Of a stretch of 64,000 bases of DNA, positions 8,787 through 15,572 are shown piece by piece. Each line of letters begins with the position of its first letter. The stretch's first letter is position 1. This stretch comes from CAYZTY01 sp964444665 (GTDB taxonomy: Bacteria > Planctomycetota > Phycisphaerae > Sedimentisphaerales > CAYZTY01), in assembly GCA_964444665.1 (NCBI GenBank), contig CAYUIE010000012.1, positions 45,215 to 109,214 of the forward strand, in the 5' to 3' direction. The notes beneath the pieces were generated by a model, which had not been told where the DNA came from, ran no database searches, and saw only the letters and a list, made by a program, of their open reading frames with translations. The translations under genes and the position numbers were made by a program.

Positions 8787-9674
8787 ATGGGTAATATCTC
8801 ACCTCATAGGGGGATTCCGACCATCTCTTTACAGGCCCGGTGTTTGCCTGAAGCCTGGGAGAAGGCCGTGCTGGCAGTGTGGGACCACGGCATAGAAATC
8901 AAGAGCCAATACGATATGCCCAATGAACCGCCCTGCAAGGATGCAACGGTGGTAATAACATTGACCGAGCCGATGGCAGAGCCTCGTATCCATAAAAATT
9001 TTCCCGGTGGTCCCGCCGAACTTGAGGCCTATCGCCAGGAGGTGGTAAACGGCATCCACGACCACTGGATTAACGGCGAAGCAGGTAAGTGGACATATAC
9101 CTACCACCAGAGATTGTTTGCATATCCGGCCGATAGCGGCAAGGAGCCGGATGGAGGCCGGCCGTTTCCGACAGTTAACCAGATTGACCATATAATCGAA
9201 ACGCTGGCTAATACCGGCTACAGCCGGCGCGCACAGGCGATAACCTGGATTCCCACCGCCGACATAGACAGCGAACACCCGCCCTGCCTGCAGCGAATAT
9301 GGTGCCGAGTTAATACCGGCCCCGACGGACAAAGACTATTGAATATAAACACTCACTGGCGCAGCAGAGATTTATATAAGGCCTGGTTTATGAACGCCTA
9401 CGCGCTGACGGATTTGCAGAGAACAATAGCCCAACGAATTTCCGAGAAATTAAATGAACCGGTGGCAGTGGGCAGATACGTTGAGATGACGGACTCGCTT
9501 CATATCTACGGCCGGGACTTACAGGAGGCCGGCCTGGAAGTCAAAAAGATGCACCAATCACCGTTTACGCAGCGCGCATGGGAAACCACACACCCTGCTT
9601 TTAAAGCAATGACCCAGGAGGCCAGCGAGAAACTTGCCCTGGACCCGGACTGGTTTGCTAAGGCCAGGGGCTGA
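8787..9674 (+). CDS. Thymidylate synthase family protein
   Basis: A 295-residue protein of the thymidylate synthase/dCMP hydroxymethylase fold. Family landmarks are the catalytic-Cys segment HPPCLQRIW (about 172-180), the substrate-binding HWRSRDLYKAWFMNAYALTD, and near the C-terminus DSLHIYGRDL, which corresponds to the GDxHIYxNH motif. The usual ThyA segment with paired Arg for phosphate binding appears as SRRAQAITWIP. It is more divergent than ordinary ThyA and could be an archaeal-type synthase or a pyrimidine hydroxymethylase-like enzyme. Start supported by GTTTGGGAGG 6 bases upstream of the ATG. It follows the thioredoxin-fold gene by 30 bases. Confidence 0.8.
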   Translation: MGNISPHRGIPTISLQARCLPEAWEKAVLAVWDHGIEIKSQYDMPNEPPCKDATVVITLTEPMAEPRIHKNFPGGPAELEAYRQEVVNGIHDHWINGEAGKWTYTYHQRLFAYPADSGKEPDGGRPFPTVNQIDHIIETLANTGYSRRAQAITWIPTADIDSEHPPCLQRIWCRVNTGPDGQRLLNINTHWRSRDLYKAWFMNAYALTDLQRTIAQRISEKLNEPVAVGRYVEMTDSLHIYGRDLQEAGLEVKKMHQSPFTQRAWETTHPAFKAMTQEASEKLALDPDWFAKARG

Positions 9675-9855
9675 TTTCGGCCCTTTCCGTAAAAAACACG
9701 CCCGACCAAACAAAAGCCCTGATTTTGCACTATAAAAAATCCTGGCCGAAATAAAGAATTCCCTCACTTAGGTCCTTAAAAATCTGCAGGCATTTCACTC
9801 AAAGAAGGATTTGACTGAAAGAAAGACCTTTCGTTAATGGTTCACTGATATTCTC

Positions 9856-9884
9856 TTGATTTCTGCAGGCATATCGTATATACT
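9856..9884 (+). promoter_or_regulatory. Predicted sigma-70 promoter
   Basis: TTGATT at 9856-9861 and TATACT at 9879-9884 are spaced by exactly 17 bases. There is no long gene downstream on this strand before the terminator at 10353-10387, so it would drive a transcript of about 500 bases. Confidence 0.55.
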
Positions 9885-9942
9885 AAACGTTGTAAACTCA
9901 CAAGAGCTTCGGGGGAAGAAATAAGCAAAACAAGGGGGGAAA

Positions 9943-10020
9943 GTGAAAACGTCGTTTTTAACTTTTTTGATTGCGATATTAGGGGGTCGCGGTCCGCCGG
10001 AGTCTGAAAGGGTAAGTTAA
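9943..10020 (+). CDS. Possible 25-residue small protein or leader peptide
   Basis: A GTG start is preceded by a strong purine-rich site (AAGGGGGGAAA). The frame encodes MKTSFLTFLIAILGG followed by RGPPESERVS and a TAA stop. The N-terminal half is hydrophobic, so a small membrane peptide or a translated leader is conceivable. It sits about 50 bases after the predicted transcription start of the orphan transcript. Only the ribosome-binding site and composition support it; conservation is untested. Confidence 0.3.
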   Translation: MKTSFLTFLIAILGGRGPPESERVS

Positions 10021-10352
10021 AACATACCTTGACGGCATTGATACCAATAAAAATAGTAAAAAAAAACAAAGCACAAATAGGGCTAAGAATTTGAAGAAAA
10101 ACAGAATCTTTTAAATTTGCCCGTTTGTGATTTATTTATTATGGTTTACATAAGCAGGAACGAAGAGGCCAACAGGCGGTCAGCTTCTTCTCTCCTCCGG
10201 GCTGGTTACCTGAGGCACAACGTTCCGCTGAGATTTTCCTGCCTTGGGGGGAACAGGCAAGCAACACCGGGGCAGGATTGAATGCATTGCTCTTGGAGAG
10301 CTTATCAATAAAATCTTTGGGGGGCCACTTAGGTAAGTTTCTTTCCGAGTGG

Positions 10353-10387
10353 GGCCTCTGCGGCAGGGGACGCAGAGGCCTTTTTTT
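10353..10387 (+). terminator. Intrinsic terminator
   Basis: GGCCTCTGCG (10353-10362) pairs perfectly with CGCAGAGGCC (10371-10380) over an 8-base loop and is followed by seven T. The T-run is only on the plus strand, so it serves a plus-strand transcript and not the convergent phosphofructokinase gene. Confidence 0.88.
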
Positions 10388-10402
10388 ATTATCCCAAACC
10401 GG

Positions 10403-11611
10403 CTAAATCCGCGGATAATTGCCTAAGTAACAGGTCTTGGGCAGCGGCCCTGTTAACGGCATCGCATATTCGATAAATGCCTTGGTAACGCCGTTGCCGT
10501 CCGCGTTAATAAATTCATCCGGCATTGATTTTGTCTTCTCGGCTACATCGGCAAGCTGGGTCCTGAATATTTCGATGCTATAGTTCTCGCCGTTACCTGT
10601 CCGCCTGATAGCGACCGAGCCGCTTTGTTCCTGTACAGCGTATTGAACCGCATGGCGACCACACCAGCGGGCCTCTCTGGCATCAACGACCGATTGAAAT
10701 CCTGCAAAACTCCTCTGCAGATAGCCGAATGTATCAGCCCGGACACGCTTGACTTCCATCAAAGTTTTTACCTGAGCAGCCAAAAAGTCTGCAAGAGCAC
10801 CTGTTCCGGAAAGCTGTACGTTCCCATGGGCGTCCATCTCCCTCTCTTTGGCCAGTTTCACAGCCCAGGTTACACCTTCGGCATCGCAAATACCCTCGCT
10901 GATTGCAACGACACATCGACCAAGTTTCTTATAAACGCCCTCCACATCGGTGAGGAACTTGTCGAGTGAAACACCTCTTTCAGGTATGTACACAAGATGA
11001 GGACCGTCATCGTCTCTCTGTTTTCCTAAAACGGAGGCGGCCGTCAAAAATCCGGCGTGTCGGCCCATCACACAATCGATTTTAATTCCACCAAGTGCTC
11101 GATTATCAAGCTCATCGCCCAACAATGCACAGGCAACAAACCTCGCCGCAGTGCCATATCCAGGACAGTGGTCCGTAACCAGCAGGTCATTATCTATAGT
11201 CTTGGGAATATGAAACGCCCGCAATTCATAATCGGCCTCGGCTGCCATTTTGTTTATGACGTGAAGTGTGTTCGCGGAATCGTTACCTCCAATGTAGAAG
11301 AAGTATCTTATATTACGCTTCTTAAATACGTCGAAGATTCGCCGACAGTACTCCTCGTCGGGTTTATCCCTGCTTGAGCCGAGAGCAGCCGAAGGCGAAG
11401 CTGCTACTAATTCCAGCGTATCAGCGGATAGCCTGCCCAGGTCGATAAAATCATCTTTCACAACTCCGGCAACAGCGTGATGGGCGCCGTAAAGATTTTC
11501 AATCTCCGGATGTTTGCGAGCCTCCTCTATCACACCTACCAAAGATGCGTTAATAACCGCCGTCGGCCCGCCGGATTGACCAACTACAGCGTTCGCCTTT
11601 GGTGCATTCAT
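10403..11611 (-). CDS. pfp: Pyrophosphate-dependent 6-phosphofructokinase
   Basis: A 402-residue PFK-family enzyme that phosphorylates fructose 6-phosphate. The N-terminal phosphate loop is GQSGGPTAVINASL. The two positions that separate PPi from ATP enzymes both read as the PPi type: GGNDS (Asp where ATP enzymes have Gly) and PKTIDND (Lys where ATP enzymes have Gly). The MGRHAGFLTAAS segment is the family's MGR motif for the sugar phosphate. Using PPi makes the step reversible, so the enzyme can work in glycolysis and gluconeogenesis. AGGAATTA lies upstream of the ATG. It is a single-gene unit convergent with the orphan transcript. Confidence 0.92.
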   Translation of the reverse strand: MNAPKANAVVGQSGGPTAVINASLVGVIEEARKHPEIENLYGAHHAVAGVVKDDFIDLGRLSADTLELVAASPSAALGSSRDKPDEEYCRRIFDVFKKRNIRYFFYIGGNDSANTLHVINKMAAEADYELRAFHIPKTIDNDLLVTDHCPGYGTAARFVACALLGDELDNRALGGIKIDCVMGRHAGFLTAASVLGKQRDDDGPHLVYIPERGVSLDKFLTDVEGVYKKLGRCVVAISEGICDAEGVTWAVKLAKEREMDAHGNVQLSGTGALADFLAAQVKTLMEVKRVRADTFGYLQRSFAGFQSVVDAREARWCGRHAVQYAVQEQSGSVAIRRTGNGENYSIEIFRTQLADVAEKTKSMPDEFINADGNGVTKAFIEYAMPLTGPLPKTCYLGNYPRI

Positions 11612-11979
11612 TAATTCCTGACCTTTTATTTAATAATAGTGCTATATTAACTTTTCGAATCTTCGCCCTTGTTTCTTTAGCTTAAACGTTCGAAAAGAGC
11701 ATTATATTGAGGGATTATCGCCATGCAAGCATAATTTCAATTCACCAAGCGGAAAAGAAAAAATGATTAAAGTAATTATATCTCGATTAACTACATTCGG
11801 CAATATAACTAAGTCGGCGACACCCCCAACCGAAACTCAACACATAAAATTCAGAGCTTGCTATTTCTCCCCGCATTTGCCAGAGTACAACCGGAAAACA
11901 CAATACCCTGAGTCTTCACATAGGATATCTCAAGAGCCCCGCTACAGAAGTTCTTGTAACGTGTCATTGACCCAACTAA
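11612..11979. other. Intergenic stretch at the edge of the AT-rich island
   Basis: This 368-base gap becomes markedly AT-rich from about 11640. It contains an 84-codon plus-strand frame from 11763 that runs into the antisense of the next gene. It has no clear ribosome-binding site, is rich in Ser/Thr/Pro without pattern, and is not called as a gene. The promoter of the phosphofructokinase gene should lie near 11630-11670 on the minus strand, but no strong match is seen. Confidence 0.4.
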
Positions 11980-12408
11980 TCAACTGTCTCCCTGATCCTC
12001 AAGGCCTTTTACTATAACATCCACAAGTTCGTCGACTTTGTAAAACACATCATCAGCACCCCAGCGGCATATCATATTGTAAGCCCTTACCTCATTATCA
12101 ACGTCCAGCTCACCAATCCTGAAAATCGATGGGAACCTATGTCGAAGAAATAAGAGATCATAAGGCATATCAGCTTTACCAACACAACTTTGTACCACAG
12201 TTACTAAATTCTTCTTATTGTAGCCAGTTGAACTATTCAAATCACTTGTCTTCGCATAAGGTAAAATTACAATCTCTTCACCCCGACGATTGATACAGCA
12301 GGCTATTTTTTCGCTGCCCTGAGTGATAGCATCAATTAGTTTTCGTTGATGTTTCTCTTTATCACAAATAAGCATTATCCCAGCCTTTTCTTTCTTTTCT
12401 ACCAACAT
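11980..12408 (-). CDS. Small protein with degenerate receiver-like fold
   Basis: A 142-residue protein. The ATG at 12408 is preferred over an upstream frame extension because AGGAGGT lies 5 bases before it. The order of elements resembles a CheY-like receiver: strand GIMLICD, a central strand YDLLFLRHRFPSI where the phospho-Asp strand is expected, and RWGADDVFYKVDELVDVIVKGLE at the C-terminus, like the GADDYLxKP...L end of receivers. The canonical acidic pair and phospho-acceptor are not convincing, so it would be a pseudo-receiver. It is divergent from the SorC-like gene across a 328-base region, in a patch of lower G+C than its surroundings. The assignment is tentative. Confidence 0.5.
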   Translation of the reverse strand: MLVEKKEKAGIMLICDKEKHQRKLIDAITQGSEKIACCINRRGEEIVILPYAKTSDLNSSTGYNKKNLVTVVQSCVGKADMPYDLLFLRHRFPSIFRIGELDVDNEVRAYNMICRWGADDVFYKVDELVDVIVKGLEDQGDS

Positions 12409-12473
12409 TATATACCTCCTCAAATAATAGCGAATACACCAGATAACTGCCCATAACACCTAAACACTACACG

Positions 12474-12487
12474 ACTCTATATAGAGT
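12474..12487. promoter_or_regulatory. 14-bp perfect palindrome, candidate operator
   Basis: ACTCTATATAGAGT is a perfect palindrome lying in the divergent region between the pseudo-receiver gene (66 bases upstream of its ATG) and the SorC-like regulator gene. An autoregulatory operator is plausible, since SorC-type proteins bind such sites near their own promoters. Confidence 0.45.
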
Positions 12488-12573
12488 ATAAACCCAAAAT
12501 AACAACGAGGTGATAAAAATAAACAATGCCGCGCCCAAAAAGAAGTAAACACAACCACGCCCAGAACAAGCAC

Positions 12574-12601
12574 TTGACAGAAAACTATAGACCATTACAA
12601 T
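12574..12601 (+). promoter_or_regulatory. Predicted sigma-70 promoter of the SorC-like gene
   Basis: A consensus TTGACA (12574-12579) is followed after 16 bases by TACAAT (12596-12601). This leaves a 5' leader of about 130 bases before the ATG at 12737. Confidence 0.6.
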
Positions 12602-12736
12602 AAATTGTCATATTATCTCATTTTTGTACAATCGTCTTTTTAATTTACAAGATCAGCTTTAATTTTGCAGTACAAATAAAACTCACGATGTTATAGGGTT
12701 TGCTCACTTATAAGTCTATCACAGAGGTTTAAATAT

Positions 12737-13864
12737 ATGGAAAAGCTTGAGTATAAAAGAATGCGGAAAGAAAATGAAAGTTTATATCGCCAACTCGTTT
12801 ATGAAGTAGCTCGTCTTTTCGTGGAAGAACGCAAAATCCATGTTAAGGAAATAATAAATAGTGTGTATGGATGGGCCAGCAAAAATGCTAATGATTACTA
12901 TCATGCGGATGGTGAAAAGGAACTCCATGGCAACTGGGTCAGCCGAAGATTAGTAGATGCAATAAAGAACCATTTCGTTTCGTTGGGTAACTTTGAAGAT
13001 GCAGAAATTAAAAGGGAAATTCTCGATTTTATACGGTTACCTAAAGATGTTACGCTAAATTTTGCGCCCAACTATGAAGTGTTACTAAAGCAGGCATGTC
13101 TTGATTTTGACAAGAAACTAACGAACAAAGTTAAGGCTTCACCCCAGAATACACAAGTCGTGGTTGGTGTTTCGGGTGGTAAAACAACCTTGGACCTCAG
13201 CAAAACCCTTCGTGACATAAGAGAAAGCCTGAAATGGAATGAAGTCCCGTCTAAGCAAAAGAAAAACGTAATCATATGCAGTCTCACAAGCGGTGGTTCG
13301 CGGGTAAACATTGCCGCCTTATCAGATACGGTAGCTGCAAATATCGCTCAGGAACTTGATGTCCAGGCCAGTGGCTTTTTAGGCCCTCCATTATTCAAAG
13401 ACAAAGAATCCAAGGATATATTTATCAAAGATAAAGAAGTGCGGATACATATCGACTTGGCACACAAAGCTAACATTATTTTGACCTCGGTTGGTAATAT
13501 AACAGATCCTGACGATAACGCATTGACAAGCCAAATTATAAAAACTGTAGATTTGGAATACCTTAAACAACTTCGGGAGAATAATAAGCACCTTGGTGAT
13601 ATACTTTACAATTGCTATAACGGCCATAATGGCAATCCAATCCCAATAGCACCAATACATGACCGAGTATTTTCGGTTATCACCTGCAAGGATCTTTGGA
13701 CAATGGTATCCAGCAAGCAAACAGAGTGTATCGTTGTGGCAAAAGGTTATGACAAAGGGTATCATGCCTTACGAGGCGTAATATCGAGGGGAATGGCCAG
13801 TGACATACATATGGACCTTGATTGTGCACATGGATTAAGAGATGTTGGCAGAGAAGAACCATAA
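12737..13864 (+). CDS. Divergent SorC/DeoR-type sugar-binding regulator
   Basis: A 375-residue protein whose C-terminal two thirds resemble the SorC effector-binding domain. Matching pieces are VVVGVSGGKTTLDLSKTL (about 140-158, like the VGvGwGrTl loop), VIICSLTSGGSRVN, AANIAQELDVQASGFLGPPLF, ANIILTSVGNI and GYDKGYHALRGVI. Residues 17-90 contain EVARLFVEERKIHVKEI and NWVSRRLVDAIKNHF, like the SorC helix-turn-helix (VAxLYYxExLTQxEIA ... VSRLLKxA) but separated by about 25 extra residues. A role as a ligand-responsive transcription regulator is inferred. Start supported by AGAGGTTT upstream. It lies in the AT-rich island opposite the pseudo-receiver gene; no sugar-use operon is adjacent. Confidence 0.6.
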   Translation: MEKLEYKRMRKENESLYRQLVYEVARLFVEERKIHVKEIINSVYGWASKNANDYYHADGEKELHGNWVSRRLVDAIKNHFVSLGNFEDAEIKREILDFIRLPKDVTLNFAPNYEVLLKQACLDFDKKLTNKVKASPQNTQVVVGVSGGKTTLDLSKTLRDIRESLKWNEVPSKQKKNVIICSLTSGGSRVNIAALSDTVAANIAQELDVQASGFLGPPLFKDKESKDIFIKDKEVRIHIDLAHKANIILTSVGNITDPDDNALTSQIIKTVDLEYLKQLRENNKHLGDILYNCYNGHNGNPIPIAPIHDRVFSVITCKDLWTMVSSKQTECIVVAKGYDKGYHALRGVISRGMASDIHMDLDCAHGLRDVGREEP

Positions 13865-13954
13865 ACTTAGACAAAAATTGCAAATATGTATGAGCTTATT
13901 GATGAAATTATGAAGAAGCAATAATACCATAATATACATATACAGGGAAAAAAG

Positions 13955-14473
13955 TTGATGATATATGTGTGGGCGGTATTGCTTGTTCTGCTGAATACGC
14001 TCTGGCTGGGCTGCTCGCTGTTCTATCTGCCGGGCAACTGGCTAATGGTAATTACCACCGTCTTTTTTGCGTGGTGGCAGGCCGATAGGAATATGTTCGG
14101 CGCGGCGGTTCTTATCGTTATTGTTTTACTCGCTATCCTTGGCGAGATACTCGAATTCTCCGCAGGCTTCCTGGGCGTCAGGACGGCCGGCGGTAGTAAA
14201 CGCGCATCTATTGCCGCGGTCGGGGGCGCAATCACCGGCGCTATTCTTGCAACTTTCCTTATCCCCATTCCCATCATCGGCACATTACTCGGGGCCTGCG
14301 GTGGGGCCTGTATAGGAGCGGGACTGGCCGAGCTAAGTACCGGCAAAGAGCGAAAGGCCTCCGTCGTTTCCGGAATAAGCGCCGGGCTGGCCCAGTTTCT
14401 CGGCCTGAATCTGAAGATTCTTATCGGTGTGGTAATCTACCTGATAGTCGCCCTGGCAGCTTTTATACCTTAA
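13955..14473 (+). CDS. DUF456 family membrane protein
   Basis: A 172-residue integral membrane protein with about five hydrophobic segments. It has the Gly-rich repeated core typical of DUF456: FSAGFLGVRTAGGSKRAS, then AVGGAITGAILATFL, then GTLLGACGGACIGAGLAEL. These Gly-zipper segments resemble the glycine-zipper families. Function is unknown. It follows the SorC-like gene by 90 bases but its base composition is like the core genome, so it is probably not part of the island. Confidence 0.8.
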   Translation: MMIYVWAVLLVLLNTLWLGCSLFYLPGNWLMVITTVFFAWWQADRNMFGAAVLIVIVLLAILGEILEFSAGFLGVRTAGGSKRASIAAVGGAITGAILATFLIPIPIIGTLLGACGGACIGAGLAELSTGKERKASVVSGISAGLAQFLGLNLKILIGVVIYLIVALAAFIP

Positions 14474-14502
14474 GCGTTAAAAAACCTGCCATTCCTGAAT
14501 AC

Positions 14503-15366
14503 TCAGATTATCTCCAACCGTCGCAGGCTTGCCTTTGCCCAGCGAATAGTGCGGACCTGGGCGCAGACGGCGAACATCAACACTACCAACCACAGAACCA
14601 CAAAACGGAAATAATAAAGCGTCTGAAGGATTATATTGTTTCGCTGAGCCTTGCTGCTGAATGCCTCAAGTAATTCACTCGGCGTAAAGATTGCTCCGAC
14701 GATAACTCCGTCAAAGAGTCTCTGCCAGGGCAGCAGAAAAATCAACATAAACAGCGAAAGGAAAAACGCACGTGATATATGGTTAATCCCTCCGAGTCGG
14801 CCGGTCAACGATATTTTCAAACTGAAAATAAGGATGAGGCAATATAGCATCGCCACAACAATAAGAATGAAGTTGCAGAATCGGATGAGCCAGGCCAGGT
14901 ATGAGAAATCAATATGAAAGGAACGCGCGGCTTTGGCCGGGGTTTCAGGTTCAGGGGCTTCAGGTTCAGAGGCTTCAGGTTCCCCCGATTTAATCGGGGG
15001 CGTCGCCGGCGATTGTTCCTGCTCCTCCACTTCGATCTGCCCGGGCAAGTCTTTTGTCGCCTGGCGAGCGGCCGAGACAATTTGTTCCTGGTTAGAGTCC
15101 TGCTGCGGTACGACCTCTATTTCAGCGGCAAGCCCAATAAAGGAATCGGTCGAAGTAATATATGCCGACGATACCTCCTTGCCGCCGCTACACTCGCCTA
15201 CCTTCACATAGCCGAGATTCATAAGCCAGAACGAGACCTGAAGCAGCAAAAGACAAATCATCATAATTACAAAGAGGAAATTTTTCATGGCCTTAAATGC
15301 GCCGATGGCTTCAAGGCAATCAGTGGTGCTGAGCAATTCTTCCTGCTTTTCGAATTCTTCATTCAT
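14503..15366 (-). CDS. Multi-pass membrane protein of unknown function
   Basis: A 287-residue protein with an N-terminal cytoplasmic segment, one membrane span at about 28-52 (FLFVIMMICLLLLQVSFW), an exported acidic and Pro-rich stretch at about 60-145 (SEPEAPEPETP), then three to four spans (FILIVVAMLYCLILIF; FFLSLFMLIFLL; VVLWLVVLMFAVCA). The Pro/Glu stretch derives from a tandem repeat of about 15 bases at 14938-14980 and from a CCCCCGATT palindrome at 14982-15000 that is read in frame as PPIKSG. AAGGAGA stands 8 bases before the ATG. It overlaps nothing and converges with the DUF456 gene. No family recognised. Confidence 0.65.
   Translation of the reverse strand: MNEEFEKQEELLSTTDCLEAIGAFKAMKNFLFVIMMICLLLLQVSFWLMNLGYVKVGECSGGKEVSSAYITSTDSFIGLAAEIEVVPQQDSNQEQIVSAARQATKDLPGQIEVEEQEQSPATPPIKSGEPEASEPEAPEPETPAKAARSFHIDFSYLAWLIRFCNFILIVVAMLYCLILIFSLKISLTGRLGGINHISRAFFLSLFMLIFLLPWQRLFDGVIVGAIFTPSELLEAFSSKAQRNNIILQTLYYFRFVVLWLVVLMFAVCAQVRTIRWAKASLRRLEII
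14982..15000. repeat. Palindrome inside an ORF (CCCCCGATT/AATCGGGGG)
   Basis: Nine-base arms at 14982-14990 and 14992-15000 around one central T. It lies inside the membrane protein gene and is read through as PPIKSG without disturbing the frame. Confidence 0.6.
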
Positions 15367-15487
15367 TTTCCCGTCTCCTTAGTTCCGATGGCTTTTGACG
15401 AACCTCTATTACCCCGACTATTCTCCAATGTATTGGCGATTTTTTCAACACTCTTTTTCTTATTTGAGGTTTAAGACACATTTTTAC

Positions 15488-15515
15488 TTGCATAACCGCC
15501 GCAACCGCGTATACT
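15488..15515 (+). promoter_or_regulatory. Predicted sigma-70 promoter of the SurA/PpiD-like gene
   Basis: TTGCAT (15488-15493) and TATACT (15510-15515) are spaced by 16 bases, 57 bases before the ATG at 15573. Confidence 0.5.
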
Positions 15516-15572
15516 TTGCCTTTAAACTTCAGTTAAATTTGTACCCTTTTTGAATCGTTCTGGAGCACAAAT

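Larger units (their letters stand above)
9891..10387 (+). ncRNA. Candidate independent transcript (ncRNA and/or small ORFs), class unknown
   Basis: The 728-base gap between the thymidylate synthase-like gene and the phosphofructokinase gene holds a good promoter (9856-9884) and a perfect intrinsic terminator (10353-10387) on the plus strand with no long ORF between. A second weaker promoter-like pair (TTGCCC, 17 bases, TATGGT) sits near 10118-10146 and would give a transcript of about 240 bases. The segment 10150-10350 has self-complementary pieces, for example AGAGGCC at 10164-10170 against GGCCTCT at 10353-10359, which could compete with the terminator stem. I see no hallmarks of tmRNA, RNase P RNA, SRP RNA or a TPP aptamer. 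A 6S-like or other regulatory RNA is possible. Confidence 0.4.
12409..12736. other. Divergent regulatory region, AT-rich
   Basis: The 328-base region between the two island genes holds the palindrome at 12474-12487 and a promoter at 12574-12601. It also holds a short basic frame at 12526-12603 (25 codons, starting MPRPKRSKHNH) with GAGGTGAT 11 bases upstream. That frame overlaps the promoter, so it is more likely a remnant or chance. Nothing else is recognised. Confidence 0.45.

Noticed and set aside
10141..10281. 46-codon frame starting ATG at 10141
   Set aside because: No ribosome-binding site, and the region looks like structured RNA; kept only as part of the orphan transcript.
10150..10350. 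TPP riboswitch, SRP RNA, tmRNA or RNase P RNA
   Set aside because: CTGAGAT occurs once, but the ACCTGATC partner is absent; SRP (GGAAGGAAGCAGC-like), tmRNA tail and RNase P conserved blocks are not present.
11763..12017. 84-codon plus-strand frame in the island
   Set aside because: Poor start context, no pattern, and it overlaps the end of the pseudo-receiver gene in antisense.
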